Below are positions 18,045 to 28,489 of a DNA stretch of 64,000 nt, piece after piece (the stretch's first letter is position 1; each line of letters opens with the position of its first letter). The translations under genes were made by a program, and so were the position numbers. Where the stretch lies: assembly GCA_964649815.1 (NCBI GenBank), contig CAZYQC010000005.1, forward strand, positions 1 through 64,000, in the 5' to 3' direction. The DNA is from G013214665 sp964649815. GTDB lineage: Bacteria > Pseudomonadota > Alphaproteobacteria > Rhodobacterales > Rhodobacteraceae. The notes beneath the pieces were generated by a model. The model made no database searches. It saw only the letters and a program-made list of their open reading frames with translations, and was not told where the DNA came from.

Positions 18045-18700
18045 ATGATCAAGCCGGTTTCCTTCATTTACTTCAAACCCTGTCCTGAGATCGGCCGACT
18101 CGCGTTGATGGCGTACATCCATTTCCCGCTTTCGCCGGGGAAAGCCGAAGATCATCTGGATGAACGGAGGATCGAAGTCAGCCGTGAAACTGTCCGCCAT
18201 CGTTGGAATAAGTCAGTTCCCGTATACAGCAACTTTGGCCCTTCTTGAAATGGATGCGGTATTGGGACGAGATTTTTGTTAAGCCGCATGGTAGACGTCA
18301 TTGGATTCAGCGCGCCGGAGATCATGAACTGGACGTGCTGGAACCTGCCGCCAGAAAACGGTGCAACTGATCTGCGGCACTCAAAATACGCAAAAAACAA
18401 CAAGCGCCGCTGGTCCGCTGACGAGTTCGTCTCGGATAGCTTTACACATTGTAAAGCTGCCCTAATGGAATTTGCTGCGCTGGTTAATCAGTAATTGGGC
18501 GGGTGGCTGAAAAACTGCGCTAAAAACTGACACCTGCCACCCTGACGAACGGAACGGGTCATGCTAAGCGACAGGCAAAGGCTGAGTTTGCAAAAATTGT
18601 GGACGCTCAAACCTCCGTTTACAACCATTTCAATCCAGAAAGATCGCGGCCCGAAAGAACTGCCTTGAAGTAGACACCAAACTCTGACCTAGCAAGGCGG
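18045..18700 (+). pseudogene. Decayed IS6-family transposase
   Basis: Pieces of an IS6 transposase appear in order but in different frames with internal stops. First comes MIKPVSF, then FPLSPGKAEDHLDERRIEVS and ETVRHRW (N-terminal region). Next is WDEIFVKPHGRRHWIQRAGDHE (around the first Asp), then the remains of a TDRLxSYxAAL region. The end reads FAKIVDAQTSVYNHFNPERS at about 18580-18640. The copy is clearly dead. It belongs to the same family as the fragment at 1-305. Confidence 0.75.
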
Positions 18701-19107
18701 CGCGCATAGGTCACAGCATAATCGACGGTGCCAATGGCGCAACGGAGAGAAAATCGCTTTCGTTAAATGGCATCGGCACAAGTTTTTCAAAAAAACTTGC
18801 TAATTTGCCTCGAGCTGACAAACCCTAGCCGTCCACCGTTCGCCTATCGCAAACAAAACACTTACCGTTTGGAAGCGACGCTTTACGACATACTTGAGCA
18901 AGAAACCTGCAACTTGGCCTAAAAGTAATCTCGAAGACGCCGACCTCGCGTCGCTGTAACAACCTCAGCCAAACCCCAAGCCGAATAGCAATATTCGTCT
19001 GAGGTTCATCGATCGAAGGTCGATGCCGCCTCTTGTCCAAGCGAATGATCTGGTCTTAAGAAAACCGCACCAATTGGATACGAGATGATCGCTTGAGCCG
19101 AGGGTCT
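18701..19107. other. Intergenic, no gene recognised
   Basis: No convincing coding sequence lies between the dead transposase and the stop codon of the giant RTX gene. There is a perfect but AT-rich 9-bp inverted repeat (CAAGTTTTT / AAAAACTTG) at 18779-18799, weak as a terminator. A 71-codon minus-strand frame at 18825-19040 lacks any recognisable feature. Confidence 0.5.
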
Positions 19108-22100
19108 TCAAAGCTCTGACGGCAAATCAAGAACGCCGATCAAGGGCATGAGGAATTCGCCGGAATCCGCGCTGAGCGCGTCGGAATAGGCCTCGTCGAT
19201 TGCCGCGGTTGCGGCGTCAAAGCTCTCGTTGGTGCCTGTGAAAATGCGCATCACCTCGGTGGCTGTGTCCGTGTCGGACATGCCTTTGTGGATGGCGAAG
19301 TAGCTTCCCAAGTCGACTTTGTTTTCGAGATACAGCTGGTCTGCGGCGCGCAGGGCGATGGTGTCGGCGTCGTCACCCGGGGCCGGGCCGGTTTTGGCGC
19401 CTTCCAGAACACGAAGGATGAAGACGTCCCTTCCAACGGTGCCAGCGTCCAGCACGCCTGCCCAAAAATTCAAACCTGCGATATCCGGCACCCGGCCCAG
19501 CACGTTGCCATAGACGATTGTCGCAAATTCCAAGTTCGTGGTGCCTTCGGGGTAGGCAGCTTTTGTTTCTGCTTGATTGATGAAACCTGCGGCCATGTCT
19601 TCTAGTGACACGCCATTCGCATAAGCTGTGGCCCAGAAAAACAGGCCCAACGCGTCCGGTGCGCGGTTGAAATAGGCGATGTACATTTCGGTGAAGGCTT
19701 CGAGCTCTTCAGCGCTCAGCGCGGCTGGTCCGCCGAACCTTTGCAGGTCCATTGGGTTTCCTTGAAAGAGGTCCAATTTGGTTTCAAAGTCCAAGAATTC
19801 GAGATTGGTGATCTCGTCTTTGCCATCGCCGCCGTCGCGGCGATCTTCGAGGAATGTGCCTTCGGGGCTGAGGGTTAGAGTATAGCTGCGTTGATCGCCG
19901 GTGAAGAGGCCGGTGTCGATCCCGTCGCCGCCATCCAGAATATCATCGCCAGGGCCACCTTTGAGGATATCATCGCCTGCATCCGCAGAGATGCGGTCAT
20001 TCCCAAGTCCGGCTTCTATTGTTTCATTTTGGCTCGACCCGGTGAGGACGCGCGGCACAAAGGCAATTGGCGTGGTCGGGGTGCTGATCACCTGTTCGGC
20101 CGTGCCAAAATTGTCGGTGAAAACCAGGCGCGCGGCGATGTGGGCACCGCCATCGTCTTCGGTCAGCAAATAGCTTGGGCCGGAGGCGTTTGGGATCGCT
20201 TCGCCGTCGCGGAGCCATTCAACACGCCGTGTCGCGGCATCAATCCCGTCTGCATCCATGACGCTGGTGGCATCTGCAAAAAGCGCTTGGCCAACGGTCG
20301 GGGTTCCGCTGATCACGACAGCGCCTTCGGGGGTAAGATTGCCTGCGGCAAAGGTCAGGTCGTCAAGTTCAAGGGTTTCAACAGAGACATCGTCGCCGCG
20401 GATGATGAGCTTGGTCTGATCTGGCAGCTCCAGGATCACGCTGCCGGACTGGGCATTGTAAAACGCAGCCAAGGCTTGCGCCCGGTCAAAGTCGGTAAGG
20501 TCAATCGTGTCGAGGCCGCGTTCGAAATCGAGGATGATGATCTGGTCATCGCCTGGGTTGATATCAAAGATATCGCGCCCGTTTCCGCCTTCCAATTCGT
20601 CAAGTCCAGGTCCGCCGGACAGGACATCATCACCGTCGTCGCCAAAGATGAAGTTGTCGGCATCATCGCCGATCAGCACTTCGTCCATGCTGGCGATCAA
20701 GGCGGTTGGCTGGCTGGTGATCTGTTCGGCCTGGCCGAAACCGTCGACAAAAGAGACAGTCACAGAGATCGCGGTGCCAACGTCGTCCAGGCCCAGGACA
20801 TAGCTGCTGGCCTGAGCCGATGAAATCGGCGCGCCATCGCGCAGCCATTGATACCCGAACGCGCCCAAACCGTCCCTGTCCTGGATCTGGCTGGTGTCGA
20901 CGCTCAACGCTTTGCCTTCGGTCAGGGTGCCTTGGATAACGGGGCGACCTTGGGGCGCGTCATTCACGTTCTCGACCGGCGCGGTTTGCGCACTGGTCAG
21001 TCGCTCGGTGGTGCCCTGCGCATCGACAAATTCTAGCCGAAGGGAAATCCGGGCGCCGATATCCTCGGCGGTCAGATCGTAAAAGGCGGCTGTCTGTTCG
21101 GTTTGAACGCCGTTACGCAGCCATGTGTATGCGAAATCGCCTAAGCCATCTTCATCGGCGACCGAGCTGGTGTCAGCCGTCAGTCGGGCATATTCCAACA
21201 CCTCGCCAACAACAGCCACCTGACCGGTCGGCGCATCATTGATGTTTTGGACCGGGCCGCGCGCGGCAGAGGTCAGAAACTCTTCTGTGCCCAAGCCATC
21301 TGTAAATCGAACCTGAACCGCGATCTCTTTGCCGACATCCGCCTGTTCCAGCCGATAGCTGCTGGCGTCCGCGCCTTCGATCAAAGCGCCGTCTCTGGTC
21401 CAGGCGAACCGCAAGTCGCCGACACCGTCGGGGTCCGTGATCGTGCCGACATTGGCCTGTACCGTGCGTCCTTCGCGCAGAGTACCCAACAGCAGGATCG
21501 TGCCCTGCGCGGGATCGTTGGCGTTTGTGACTGTGGCAGACTGGCCGCTAAGGACACTTTCTTCGGTGCCGCGCGCATCGGTGTAATAAGCTTCGACCTG
21601 AATACGGGCGCCGACATCTGCTTGCGTCAGCGTATAGCTCTCGTCAGTCGCGCCGCTGATGAGTGTGTCATCGCGATACCAACGGAAGCGGAAATCGCCC
21701 AGCCCATCTGCGTCTGATATACCGGATGTGTCAGCGGTAAGCTCTCGGCCCTGTGCCGCGCCGCCGATGAGCACCAAGGCGCCGGTTGGTGCGTCATTGG
21801 TGTTGCCGATGGGGCCGACCGGTGTGCTGGTGACAGTTTCAATCGTGCCGCCACCATCTGTATAGCGCGCCCGCACAGTAATGAGCGCGTCAACATCGTC
21901 GCCACTTGTCACGTAGCTGGCGTCTGTCGCTCCGATTTCTTGGCCATTGCGCAGCCAGGCAAAGCTGAACGCGCCGAGCCCGTCAGGATCCTGCAACTGG
22001 CTTGTGTCGACGGTCAGCGTGTCGCCCTCATCGATTTGGCCGACAATGGTCAACAGACCTTGTGGTGCATCGTTGATGTTTTGAACGGGGGCTGTGGCGT

Positions 22101-25100
22101 CTGACAGCAGCGTTTCAACTGTGCCGCCGCCGTCGGTATATCGCGCTTGAACCGAAATCGTCGTACCCACGTCAGCTTGGGACAGCTGGTATTGAGAGCC
22201 GTCAGACGGCAGCGCTTGCCCATCCCGGAACCAGGTGAAGGCAAAGGCGCCGAGGCCGTCGGGATCCGAGATCTCGGTCGTTGAGGCGGTTATCACATTG
22301 CCTTGGATCGCCTCTCCGATCAGGATTGGTTGGCCATCCGGCGTATCGTTGACGTTCGAAATTGCCGCGGTCTCGCCGCTTGTCACCGCTTCGAGCGCGC
22401 CGCCGCCGTCGATATAGCTGACCCGGACCGAGAGCTGCGCACCGACGTCATCCTGGCCGGTTCGGTGGTTCGCACCAGTTGCTCCGTCGATCGAGGTGCC
22501 GTCGCGCAGCCATTGATAGGCGAACGGGCCAAGGCCCTCGGGATCGTCCAAATCGCCAGTCACAGCCGAGAGCAGGGCGCCCTGCTGCGCTTGACCGGCG
22601 ATGGCAACATCGCCCGTTGGTGCGTCATTCACGTCGCGAACAGGGCCGCGCGCGGCGCTTGTCACCCGTTCCTCAGTGCCTTGGCCATCTTCGTAGATCA
22701 CTTCGACCGAGATGAATTCAGCGACGTCATCCTGGCTCAGGACGTAGGAGTTGGTTGTTGCACCGGCGATGGGTGCCCCATCGCGCAGCCAGGTGTAATC
22801 GAACGGCCCCAGACCATCCGCATCAGAGAGCCCGTGGGTCTGTGCGATAAGCTCGACACCCTGATCGATGATGCCCGCGATCGTGACCTCACCCTGCGGG
22901 GCGTCATTGACGTTGGTCACTGGGGTGGTTTGCGCACTTTGAACGACTTCGTCGGTGCCGCGACCATCGGTGAAACGGGCCTGTGCAGAGATACGCGCGC
23001 CCACATCGTCATCGCCAAGCGTGTGGGATTGACCGCTTCCGATGATCTCAGAGCCATCGCGCAGCCACAGGATCGTCATCGTTCCAAGCCCGTCGGGATC
23101 GGAAATGTCGCTGACGTCGACTTCAAGCGTCGCGTCCTCTTGAGCGAGGCCATTGACCTCTAGCACGCCGGTTGCGGGTTTGTTGACGAAGTATACCGGC
23201 TGCGTACGCGCGCTTAGGACAGACTCGTTTGTGCCAAAGCCATCTGTATAGCTTGCTCTGACAGAGATCCGCGCGCCTGCATCGTCGTCCTGCAAAGTAT
23301 ACGCCGTTCCACTGGCGCCCGTGTCAGAACCGTTGCGCAGCCAAGTGTAGCTGATCTGTCCCAGGCCATCTGCATCGGTCAAATTCTCAGAGACGACCAG
23401 CGTCCGACCAACCGACGGCGCGCCTGAAATCGAAAGGCTACCGCCCGGCGCGTCGTTGGTGTTCTGGACCGATGACGTTGGCGCGCTGGTTGCGCTTTCT
23501 GCAGTGCCGTTGTCGTCCTGATAGCTCACCGCGACGGCGATGGTCTGACCCACATCGGATTGTGTCAGCCGATAGGTGCTGCCGGTTTCACCGGAAATGG
23601 CGGTGCCGCCTCTGAGCCAAGCGAAACTGAAGATCCCAAGCCCGTCGTCATCAGACAAGCCCGATGTTTGTGCGCTGAGCGTTTGGCCCTGAACGGCCTG
23701 ACCGCTCAGCGTTAGCGTGCCCAAAAGCGGGTCATTCACATTCTGAACCGCCAAGGATTGCGCACTTGTGAGCGTCTCAAACGTGCCTTCATCATCGGTA
23801 TAGCTTGCGCGGGCCGAAATTCGCGCGCCGACATCGGCGTCGTCCAGGTCATACGTTGCGCCGCTGGCGCCAGTGCTGGATCCGTCCCGCAACCATTCAA
23901 TGTCGATAAGGCCAAGCCCATCTTCATCCGCAATCGTGCCGATGTGCGCTTCTAGCGTGCCATCCTCGATGGCGACGCCGCTGATCGTGATCGCGCCGGT
24001 GGGTGGCGCGTTGAGATTTTGAACGGTTGCTGTTTCTGCGCTTTCGATGGTCTCTTCGGTGCCGCCCCCGTCGGTATAGCTGACGCGGATCGAAATATGC
24101 GTCCCGACATCGTCGTTCCCAAGAACATAGGAAACACCTGTCTCGCCCGTGGCAAACCCATCGCGCATCCATTCAATCGTGGGCGCGCCGAGGCCGTCAG
24201 GATCGGTCAGCGCGCCGAGCACCGCTTGCAGGGTTTGCCCTTCGAGGGCCGTGCCGCTGATGGAGACGTTGCCTTGCGGCGCGTCGTTGACGTTCTCTAC
24301 GCGCGCCGAGGCAGAGGAGGTGACGCTTTCCGCGGTTCCTTCGTCGTCGGTATAGTGAACACGGACACTGATCTGGGCATCCACGTCGTCTTGCCGAAGT
24401 GTATACGACTGCTGGCCAGCGCCGCTGATCACAGAGCCATCACGCAACCACGTGAACGACAAAGCACCCAGCCCATCTTCATCCGCAAGGTTGTCGGCAT
24501 TCGCGGCCAGCGTTTCGCCTTGCTGCGCAACGCCTTCGAGCGAGACATCACCAGACGGAAGGTCATTGAGATTTTGGACCAAACTGGTCTCGGCGCTGTC
24601 GACGGCCTCGGACGTGCCTTCGCCGTCCGCATAAGCGGCCCGGACGGACAAGCGCGCGCCCACGTCGTCTTGGTCAAGCGTATAGCTTGTTCCCGTTTCC
24701 CCGGTCTCCACACCGTCGCGCAGCCAGGAAAACGAAATCGCGCCCAAACCGTCGGCATCTTGCAATGTGCCTTGCGTCGCAGTGAGCGTCCGGTCTTCTT
24801 CTGCGACGCCCGTTATCTGCGGCGCGCCGCTTGGCGCATCGTTTACATTTTCCACCGGATCGGTGGCGGCGCTTGTGAGGCTTTCGTCAGTGCCGTGGCC
24901 ATCTTCAAACGTGACGCGAACCGAAATCGATGCACCCACGTCGGCTTGCGTCAGCGCATAGCTCGACCCATTGGCATTTGGGATTTCAAGGCCATCGCGG
25001 AACCAAGAATAGCCGAACGCCCCAAGCCCATCCGCGTCGGAAATCGTGCCGGTGGACGCCGAGAGGGTTTGACCCTGACGGGCCGTTCCAGAAATCGTGA

Positions 25101-28056
25101 CGTTGCCCAAGACGGGGTCGTTCACGTTTTGCACAGCTGGTGTCGCCGCGCTGATGACTGTTTCGGTCGTGCCGCCGCCATCGGTATAGCGCACGCGGAC
25201 TTGCACTGCGGCGTCTACGTCCTCTTCGCTCAGCTGATAGCTGGCCTGCGTTTCGCCTGAAATGACTTGGCCGTCGCGCAACCAGGCATAAGAGAACGCC
25301 CCCAACCCATCGGCATCGGCAAGTGCCGCCGTATCGGCAACCAAGGTCTCGCCTTGTTGCGCAGCGCCGGTGAGTGAAACGCCGCCTGTCGGCAGGCTGT
25401 TGACGTTCTCAACCGCTGCCGTCGTCGTGCTTGTCACGCTTTCAGACGTGCCACCGCCATCGGTGAAGGTCACGCGCAGCTGCATGGCCGCGCCCACATC
25501 ATCCTGCGAAAGGAGGTATGTGGCGTTCGTCGCCCCCGCAATTTCGGTGCCGCCCCGCAGCCATTGATAGGCCAGGGGGCCTAAGCCATCGGGGTCGCTC
25601 AAGCCCGCGGTGTTCGCGGTTAGAACTTCACCTTCCCGCAACGTGCCACTGATGGCAACGGCCCCTTGGGGCGCATCGTTGATGTTCTGAACGGCTGTCG
25701 TTTCGGCAGATGTCACCGCCTCTGCGGTGCCTTCGCCATCGGTATAGGTCACCTCGACCGAGATCCGTTCCCCGACATCTGCCTGTACCAACTGATAGGT
25801 GGATTGCGCAGCGCCTGCGATTTCGGTGCCATCACGCAACCATTGATAGCTGAGCACACCCAAGCCGTCAGGATCACTAAGCGATGCGGTTACGGCCGTA
25901 AGTGTTTGGCCCTGAGTGGCAGTGCCTTGAACAGACACACCGCCCTGCGGCGCATCGTTCACATTTTGAACAACGCCGCTTTGCGCGCTTGTGACCTCCT
26001 CTGCCGTGCCTTCGCCGTCGGTATAGCGGACACGGACCGAAATGCGGTCGCCTACGTCGTCTTGGGTCAAGGCGTATTGGTTTTGATCCGCACCAGGGAT
26101 CGCGACACCATCGCGGAGCCATTCATAGGTGAACGCGCCCAGGCCATCTGCATCCGCAAGGCCGCCTGCATTTGCTGTGAGTGTTTGACCCTGGCGCGCC
26201 GTGCCGCTCAAGGTGACGCTTCCCGTTGGGGCGTCGTTGATGTTTTGCACCGACCCCGTCGCAGCGCTGGTGACAGTCTCTGCCGTGCCGCCGCCGTCGG
26301 TATAGCTCACCTCGACGGCGATTTGTTGCCCGACGTCTGCTTGGGTCAGCGCATAGGTCGCTGATGTGGCCCCGCTGATCGCATTGCCGCCACGCTGCCA
26401 CGCGTATGAGAACGTCCCAAGGCCATCGAGATCGCCCAGCGTGCCTGTGACCGCGGACAAAGTTACGCCTTGCCGTGCGAGGCCCGAAATCGTTACCCCG
26501 CCAGTTGGCGCGTCATTCAGGTTTTGAACTTGGCTGGTTGCATTGCTTGATACGCTCTCGACCGTGCCGCCGCCGTCGACAAAGCTCACCTCGACCGAAA
26601 TCGTCGATCCAACGTCGGTTTGGCTCAACGTGTATTGACTGCCGGTCGCCCCGACCACCGCGGTTCCGTTGCGCGCCCAACTATAGCTAAAAGCGCCCAA
26701 ACCGTCCGGGTCTGACACCGCGCTCATATCTACGCCCAGCGTGTTGCCCTGAACGGCGGCGCCGGTGATCGTGGGTGTGCCTGACGCGGGCGTGTTGGCG
26801 GGGCCCGTGCTCACCAATTCAAAATGCGAGGCGGTCAGCGGCGTGCCGGATTGCGAACTGTGGAAAACGTCCAGATAGCTGCCGTCTTGCAACGAAATGC
26901 GTGAGACATTCGAAAAGGACTTGGTAACCGCGGCGGCGGCGGCTGCCGCGCTCGCAAAGTTGCTGTCGATCAGGCGAATGACTTCGTTCGAAAGGTCAAA
27001 GTCATAGACTGTGTTTCCTTCGTCACCGAGCCCCAGCAAAAAGACATCGACACCGCCCTGACCAAAGAAAACGTCAGAGCCTGCGCCGCCTTTCAGTTCG
27101 TCATCGTCGTCGCCGCCTTGCAGTTGGTCGTTGCCCGCATCACCGATCAGGACGTCGTTGCCGTCCTGGCCAAAGATGACGTCATTGCCAGATCCGCCAT
27201 TCAGGGTGTCGTCGCCTTGGTCGCCCTGGATTTGGTCCGCTCCGCCCAAACCGTCGATCGTGTCATCGACGTCTGTGCCGAAAATCAGCTCGCCCGCATT
27301 TGTCGCGATCTCAGGCTGCGATCCTTGAGCCGTATAGCCGGTCACTTCATAGCCGATATCAGCCAGAATTGCCTTGTCGACTTCGCTGAGCAATTTGCGC
27401 TGTCCGACGGTCAGTGTCGGGTCCATCACAACCGTTTCGTTGAGATATCCGTCCTGAATGTGAACATCATCACTGTGCAGTGGTATGGGATTGCCGCCGT
27501 TTAGGGATCGCGCATTTGCGCCCGTAAATGTGCCGTTGGACACCAACGCATCATGCGCACCGGATACACCGATCCCCAGAACATGGCCAAGTTCGTGAAT
27601 GGCGACGGTCAGAAAGTCGCTCGTCCCTGGCGCGGGGCCTGCAAGGTCAAAGTTCCAACTGGCCGTCGTATCGAATGAGATCGTTCCCGCCCAGGGTTCA
27701 AAATCCGTCACCGGACCTTGGTTGCGGAAATTGCTGCTGATCCGGGATGAGAATATGTCGCCCGATGCGGAATACCCCGATGGCCCGGCCACAGCGAGTG
27801 TGGCGCCCGGAAAGGCCGATGCCCCGACAAAAACCAGAACGTCATCAATCGCTTGGGTCAGCGTGACCGTTTCGCTCGTGACACGGTCGGTCGGGTTTGT
27901 GATTTGGAATGAGACGCCAGCAGGGATGTCGTCAAATTCGTCGCCAATGATCGATTCCCACGCATCAGCCGCCGCTTCCAACGCGGCGCGACGGGCCGGG
28001 TCATTGAAAAACCCGGTGGAGTCAAAGCGGTAGTCGAATTTGATCGTGAAAGACAT
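19108..28056 (-). CDS. Giant RTX protein with metzincin-like head and 23 tandem domains
   Basis: The product has about 2,982 residues from the ATG at 28054-28056 (an in-frame start 20 codons upstream is possible). The N-terminal ~240 residues resemble a matrixin-type zinc protease, with HELGHVLG at 154-161 and a VVMDP Met-turn at 209-213. The in-line third histidine of HExxHxxGxxH is replaced by Val; H199 (PLHSDDVH) is a candidate ligand. One RTX block follows (GGxGNDxL repeats, 27060-27260), then 22 consecutive Ig/cadherin-like repeats (about 20690-26800). Next come a second RTX block, a 23rd repeat, a third RTX block and a DUF4214 tail with two FNRAPD/LGRVPD motifs. It lacks a signal peptide, so type I export is expected. 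A surface or biofilm adhesin that may also cleave protein is the likely role. Confidence 0.88.
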   Translation of the reverse strand: MSFTIKFDYRFDSTGFFNDPARRAALEAAADAWESIIGDEFDDIPAGVSFQITNPTDRVTSETVTLTQAIDDVLVFVGASAFPGATLAVAGPSGYSASGDIFSSRISSNFRNQGPVTDFEPWAGTISFDTTASWNFDLAGPAPGTSDFLTVAIHELGHVLGIGVSGAHDALVSNGTFTGANARSLNGGNPIPLHSDDVHIQDGYLNETVVMDPTLTVGQRKLLSEVDKAILADIGYEVTGYTAQGSQPEIATNAGELIFGTDVDDTIDGLGGADQIQGDQGDDTLNGGSGNDVIFGQDGNDVLIGDAGNDQLQGGDDDDELKGGAGSDVFFGQGGVDVFLLGLGDEGNTVYDFDLSNEVIRLIDSNFASAAAAAAAVTKSFSNVSRISLQDGSYLDVFHSSQSGTPLTASHFELVSTGPANTPASGTPTITGAAVQGNTLGVDMSAVSDPDGLGAFSYSWARNGTAVVGATGSQYTLSQTDVGSTISVEVSFVDGGGTVESVSSNATSQVQNLNDAPTGGVTISGLARQGVTLSAVTGTLGDLDGLGTFSYAWQRGGNAISGATSATYALTQADVGQQIAVEVSYTDGGGTAETVTSAATGSVQNINDAPTGSVTLSGTARQGQTLTANAGGLADADGLGAFTYEWLRDGVAIPGADQNQYALTQDDVGDRISVRVRYTDGEGTAEEVTSAQSGVVQNVNDAPQGGVSVQGTATQGQTLTAVTASLSDPDGLGVLSYQWLRDGTEIAGAAQSTYQLVQADVGERISVEVTYTDGEGTAEAVTSAETTAVQNINDAPQGAVAISGTLREGEVLTANTAGLSDPDGLGPLAYQWLRGGTEIAGATNATYLLSQDDVGAAMQLRVTFTDGGGTSESVTSTTTAAVENVNSLPTGGVSLTGAAQQGETLVADTAALADADGLGAFSYAWLRDGQVISGETQASYQLSEEDVDAAVQVRVRYTDGGGTTETVISAATPAVQNVNDPVLGNVTISGTARQGQTLSASTGTISDADGLGAFGYSWFRDGLEIPNANGSSYALTQADVGASISVRVTFEDGHGTDESLTSAATDPVENVNDAPSGAPQITGVAEEDRTLTATQGTLQDADGLGAISFSWLRDGVETGETGTSYTLDQDDVGARLSVRAAYADGEGTSEAVDSAETSLVQNLNDLPSGDVSLEGVAQQGETLAANADNLADEDGLGALSFTWLRDGSVISGAGQQSYTLRQDDVDAQISVRVHYTDDEGTAESVTSSASARVENVNDAPQGNVSISGTALEGQTLQAVLGALTDPDGLGAPTIEWMRDGFATGETGVSYVLGNDDVGTHISIRVSYTDGGGTEETIESAETATVQNLNAPPTGAITISGVAIEDGTLEAHIGTIADEDGLGLIDIEWLRDGSSTGASGATYDLDDADVGARISARASYTDDEGTFETLTSAQSLAVQNVNDPLLGTLTLSGQAVQGQTLSAQTSGLSDDDGLGIFSFAWLRGGTAISGETGSTYRLTQSDVGQTIAVAVSYQDDNGTAESATSAPTSSVQNTNDAPGGSLSISGAPSVGRTLVVSENLTDADGLGQISYTWLRNGSDTGASGTAYTLQDDDAGARISVRASYTDGFGTNESVLSARTQPVYFVNKPATGVLEVNGLAQEDATLEVDVSDISDPDGLGTMTILWLRDGSEIIGSGQSHTLGDDDVGARISAQARFTDGRGTDEVVQSAQTTPVTNVNDAPQGEVTIAGIIDQGVELIAQTHGLSDADGLGPFDYTWLRDGAPIAGATTNSYVLSQDDVAEFISVEVIYEDGQGTEERVTSAARGPVRDVNDAPTGDVAIAGQAQQGALLSAVTGDLDDPEGLGPFAYQWLRDGTSIDGATGANHRTGQDDVGAQLSVRVSYIDGGGALEAVTSGETAAISNVNDTPDGQPILIGEAIQGNVITASTTEISDPDGLGAFAFTWFRDGQALPSDGSQYQLSQADVGTTISVQARYTDGGGTVETLLSDATAPVQNINDAPQGLLTIVGQIDEGDTLTVDTSQLQDPDGLGAFSFAWLRNGQEIGATDASYVTSGDDVDALITVRARYTDGGGTIETVTSTPVGPIGNTNDAPTGALVLIGGAAQGRELTADTSGISDADGLGDFRFRWYRDDTLISGATDESYTLTQADVGARIQVEAYYTDARGTEESVLSGQSATVTNANDPAQGTILLLGTLREGRTVQANVGTITDPDGVGDLRFAWTRDGALIEGADASSYRLEQADVGKEIAVQVRFTDGLGTEEFLTSAARGPVQNINDAPTGQVAVVGEVLEYARLTADTSSVADEDGLGDFAYTWLRNGVQTEQTAAFYDLTAEDIGARISLRLEFVDAQGTTERLTSAQTAPVENVNDAPQGRPVIQGTLTEGKALSVDTSQIQDRDGLGAFGYQWLRDGAPISSAQASSYVLGLDDVGTAISVTVSFVDGFGQAEQITSQPTALIASMDEVLIGDDADNFIFGDDGDDVLSGGPGLDELEGGNGRDIFDINPGDDQIIILDFERGLDTIDLTDFDRAQALAAFYNAQSGSVILELPDQTKLIIRGDDVSVETLELDDLTFAAGNLTPEGAVVISGTPTVGQALFADATSVMDADGIDAATRRVEWLRDGEAIPNASGPSYLLTEDDGGAHIAARLVFTDNFGTAEQVISTPTTPIAFVPRVLTGSSQNETIEAGLGNDRISADAGDDILKGGPGDDILDGGDGIDTGLFTGDQRSYTLTLSPEGTFLEDRRDGGDGKDEITNLEFLDFETKLDLFQGNPMDLQRFGGPAALSAEELEAFTEMYIAYFNRAPDALGLFFWATAYANGVSLEDMAAGFINQAETKAAYPEGTTNLEFATIVYGNVLGRVPDIAGLNFWAGVLDAGTVGRDVFILRVLEGAKTGPAPGDDADTIALRAADQLYLENKVDLGSYFAIHKGMSDTDTATEVMRIFTGTNESFDAATAAIDEAYSDALSADSGEFLMPLIGVLDLPSEL
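20690..26800 (-). repeat. 22 tandem ~92-residue Ig/cadherin-like repeats
   Basis: Each unit runs NDAPTGxVxISGxAxQGxTL, then DxDGLGxFxYxWLRDG, then YxLTQxDVGxxISVxVxYTDGxGTxE and VTSAxTxxVQN. The periodicity is about 275 bases. Sequence between copies has diverged considerably, so the array is old or evolving under selection and is not a fresh amplification. One extra, more divergent copy lies apart at about 20066-20320 between RTX blocks. Confidence 0.9.
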
Positions 28057-28489
28057 CCGCTCAGCCCTGCACGCGCTTTGGGTTGGCGTCGTTCCTTGGC
28101 TCAGAGATGTGATCAAGACCGATCAGGTTCGCCTGGTTCATCATTCGCCCGGTGCTTTGCGCGCCGTCCGAGTGATGTGCCCCCGGATCGACCCTACTCT
28201 TGGTTCTGTTTTCGGGCAGTTTGCCCAGTTCACGTTCAACGAGAAAGTTAGAAAGTCAAAATGGCGAAAGGATGGCGTGTTTCGGCCCAAATCGGTGCGT
28301 TAAGGGCTGATTTTTAGGGTCTATTCGCACGGGCAGGCGGGTGGCTTAATCTGAAGCCTTGGACGCAAAAGCATCTGCGATTTAGGCAGGTTCAAGCCTG
28401 GTCAGCAAAGAACGATCTTGGCAGGCGCGGTTCATTCTTTGTTGATTTGGAACCGTTGCGAAATGCGGTCTGGACCGCTCTTGCCCAAC
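28057..28489. other. Leader of the giant RTX gene; no further gene
   Basis: This 433-base gap lies upstream of the giant gene and downstream of the ABC permease stop. It should hold the RTX gene promoter. The only structure seen is a small palindrome, GGGCAGTTTGCCC, near 28214-28226. No ORF with family features was found. Confidence 0.4.

Noticed and set aside
18779..18799. Perfect AT-rich inverted repeat as a terminator
   Set aside because: The stem is mostly A-T pairs and it lies about 310 bases from the nearest stop codon.
18825..19040. 71-codon minus-strand frame downstream of the giant RTX gene
   Set aside because: No recognisable domain, no clear ribosome site and amino-acid content like random GC-rich DNA.
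19891..25260. Long open frames on the plus strand opposite the giant RTX gene (for example 19891-20823, 22303-23163 and 24019-25260)
   Set aside because: They are antisense to a repetitive, GC-rich gene; their translations repeat with the same period as the real protein and show no family motif.
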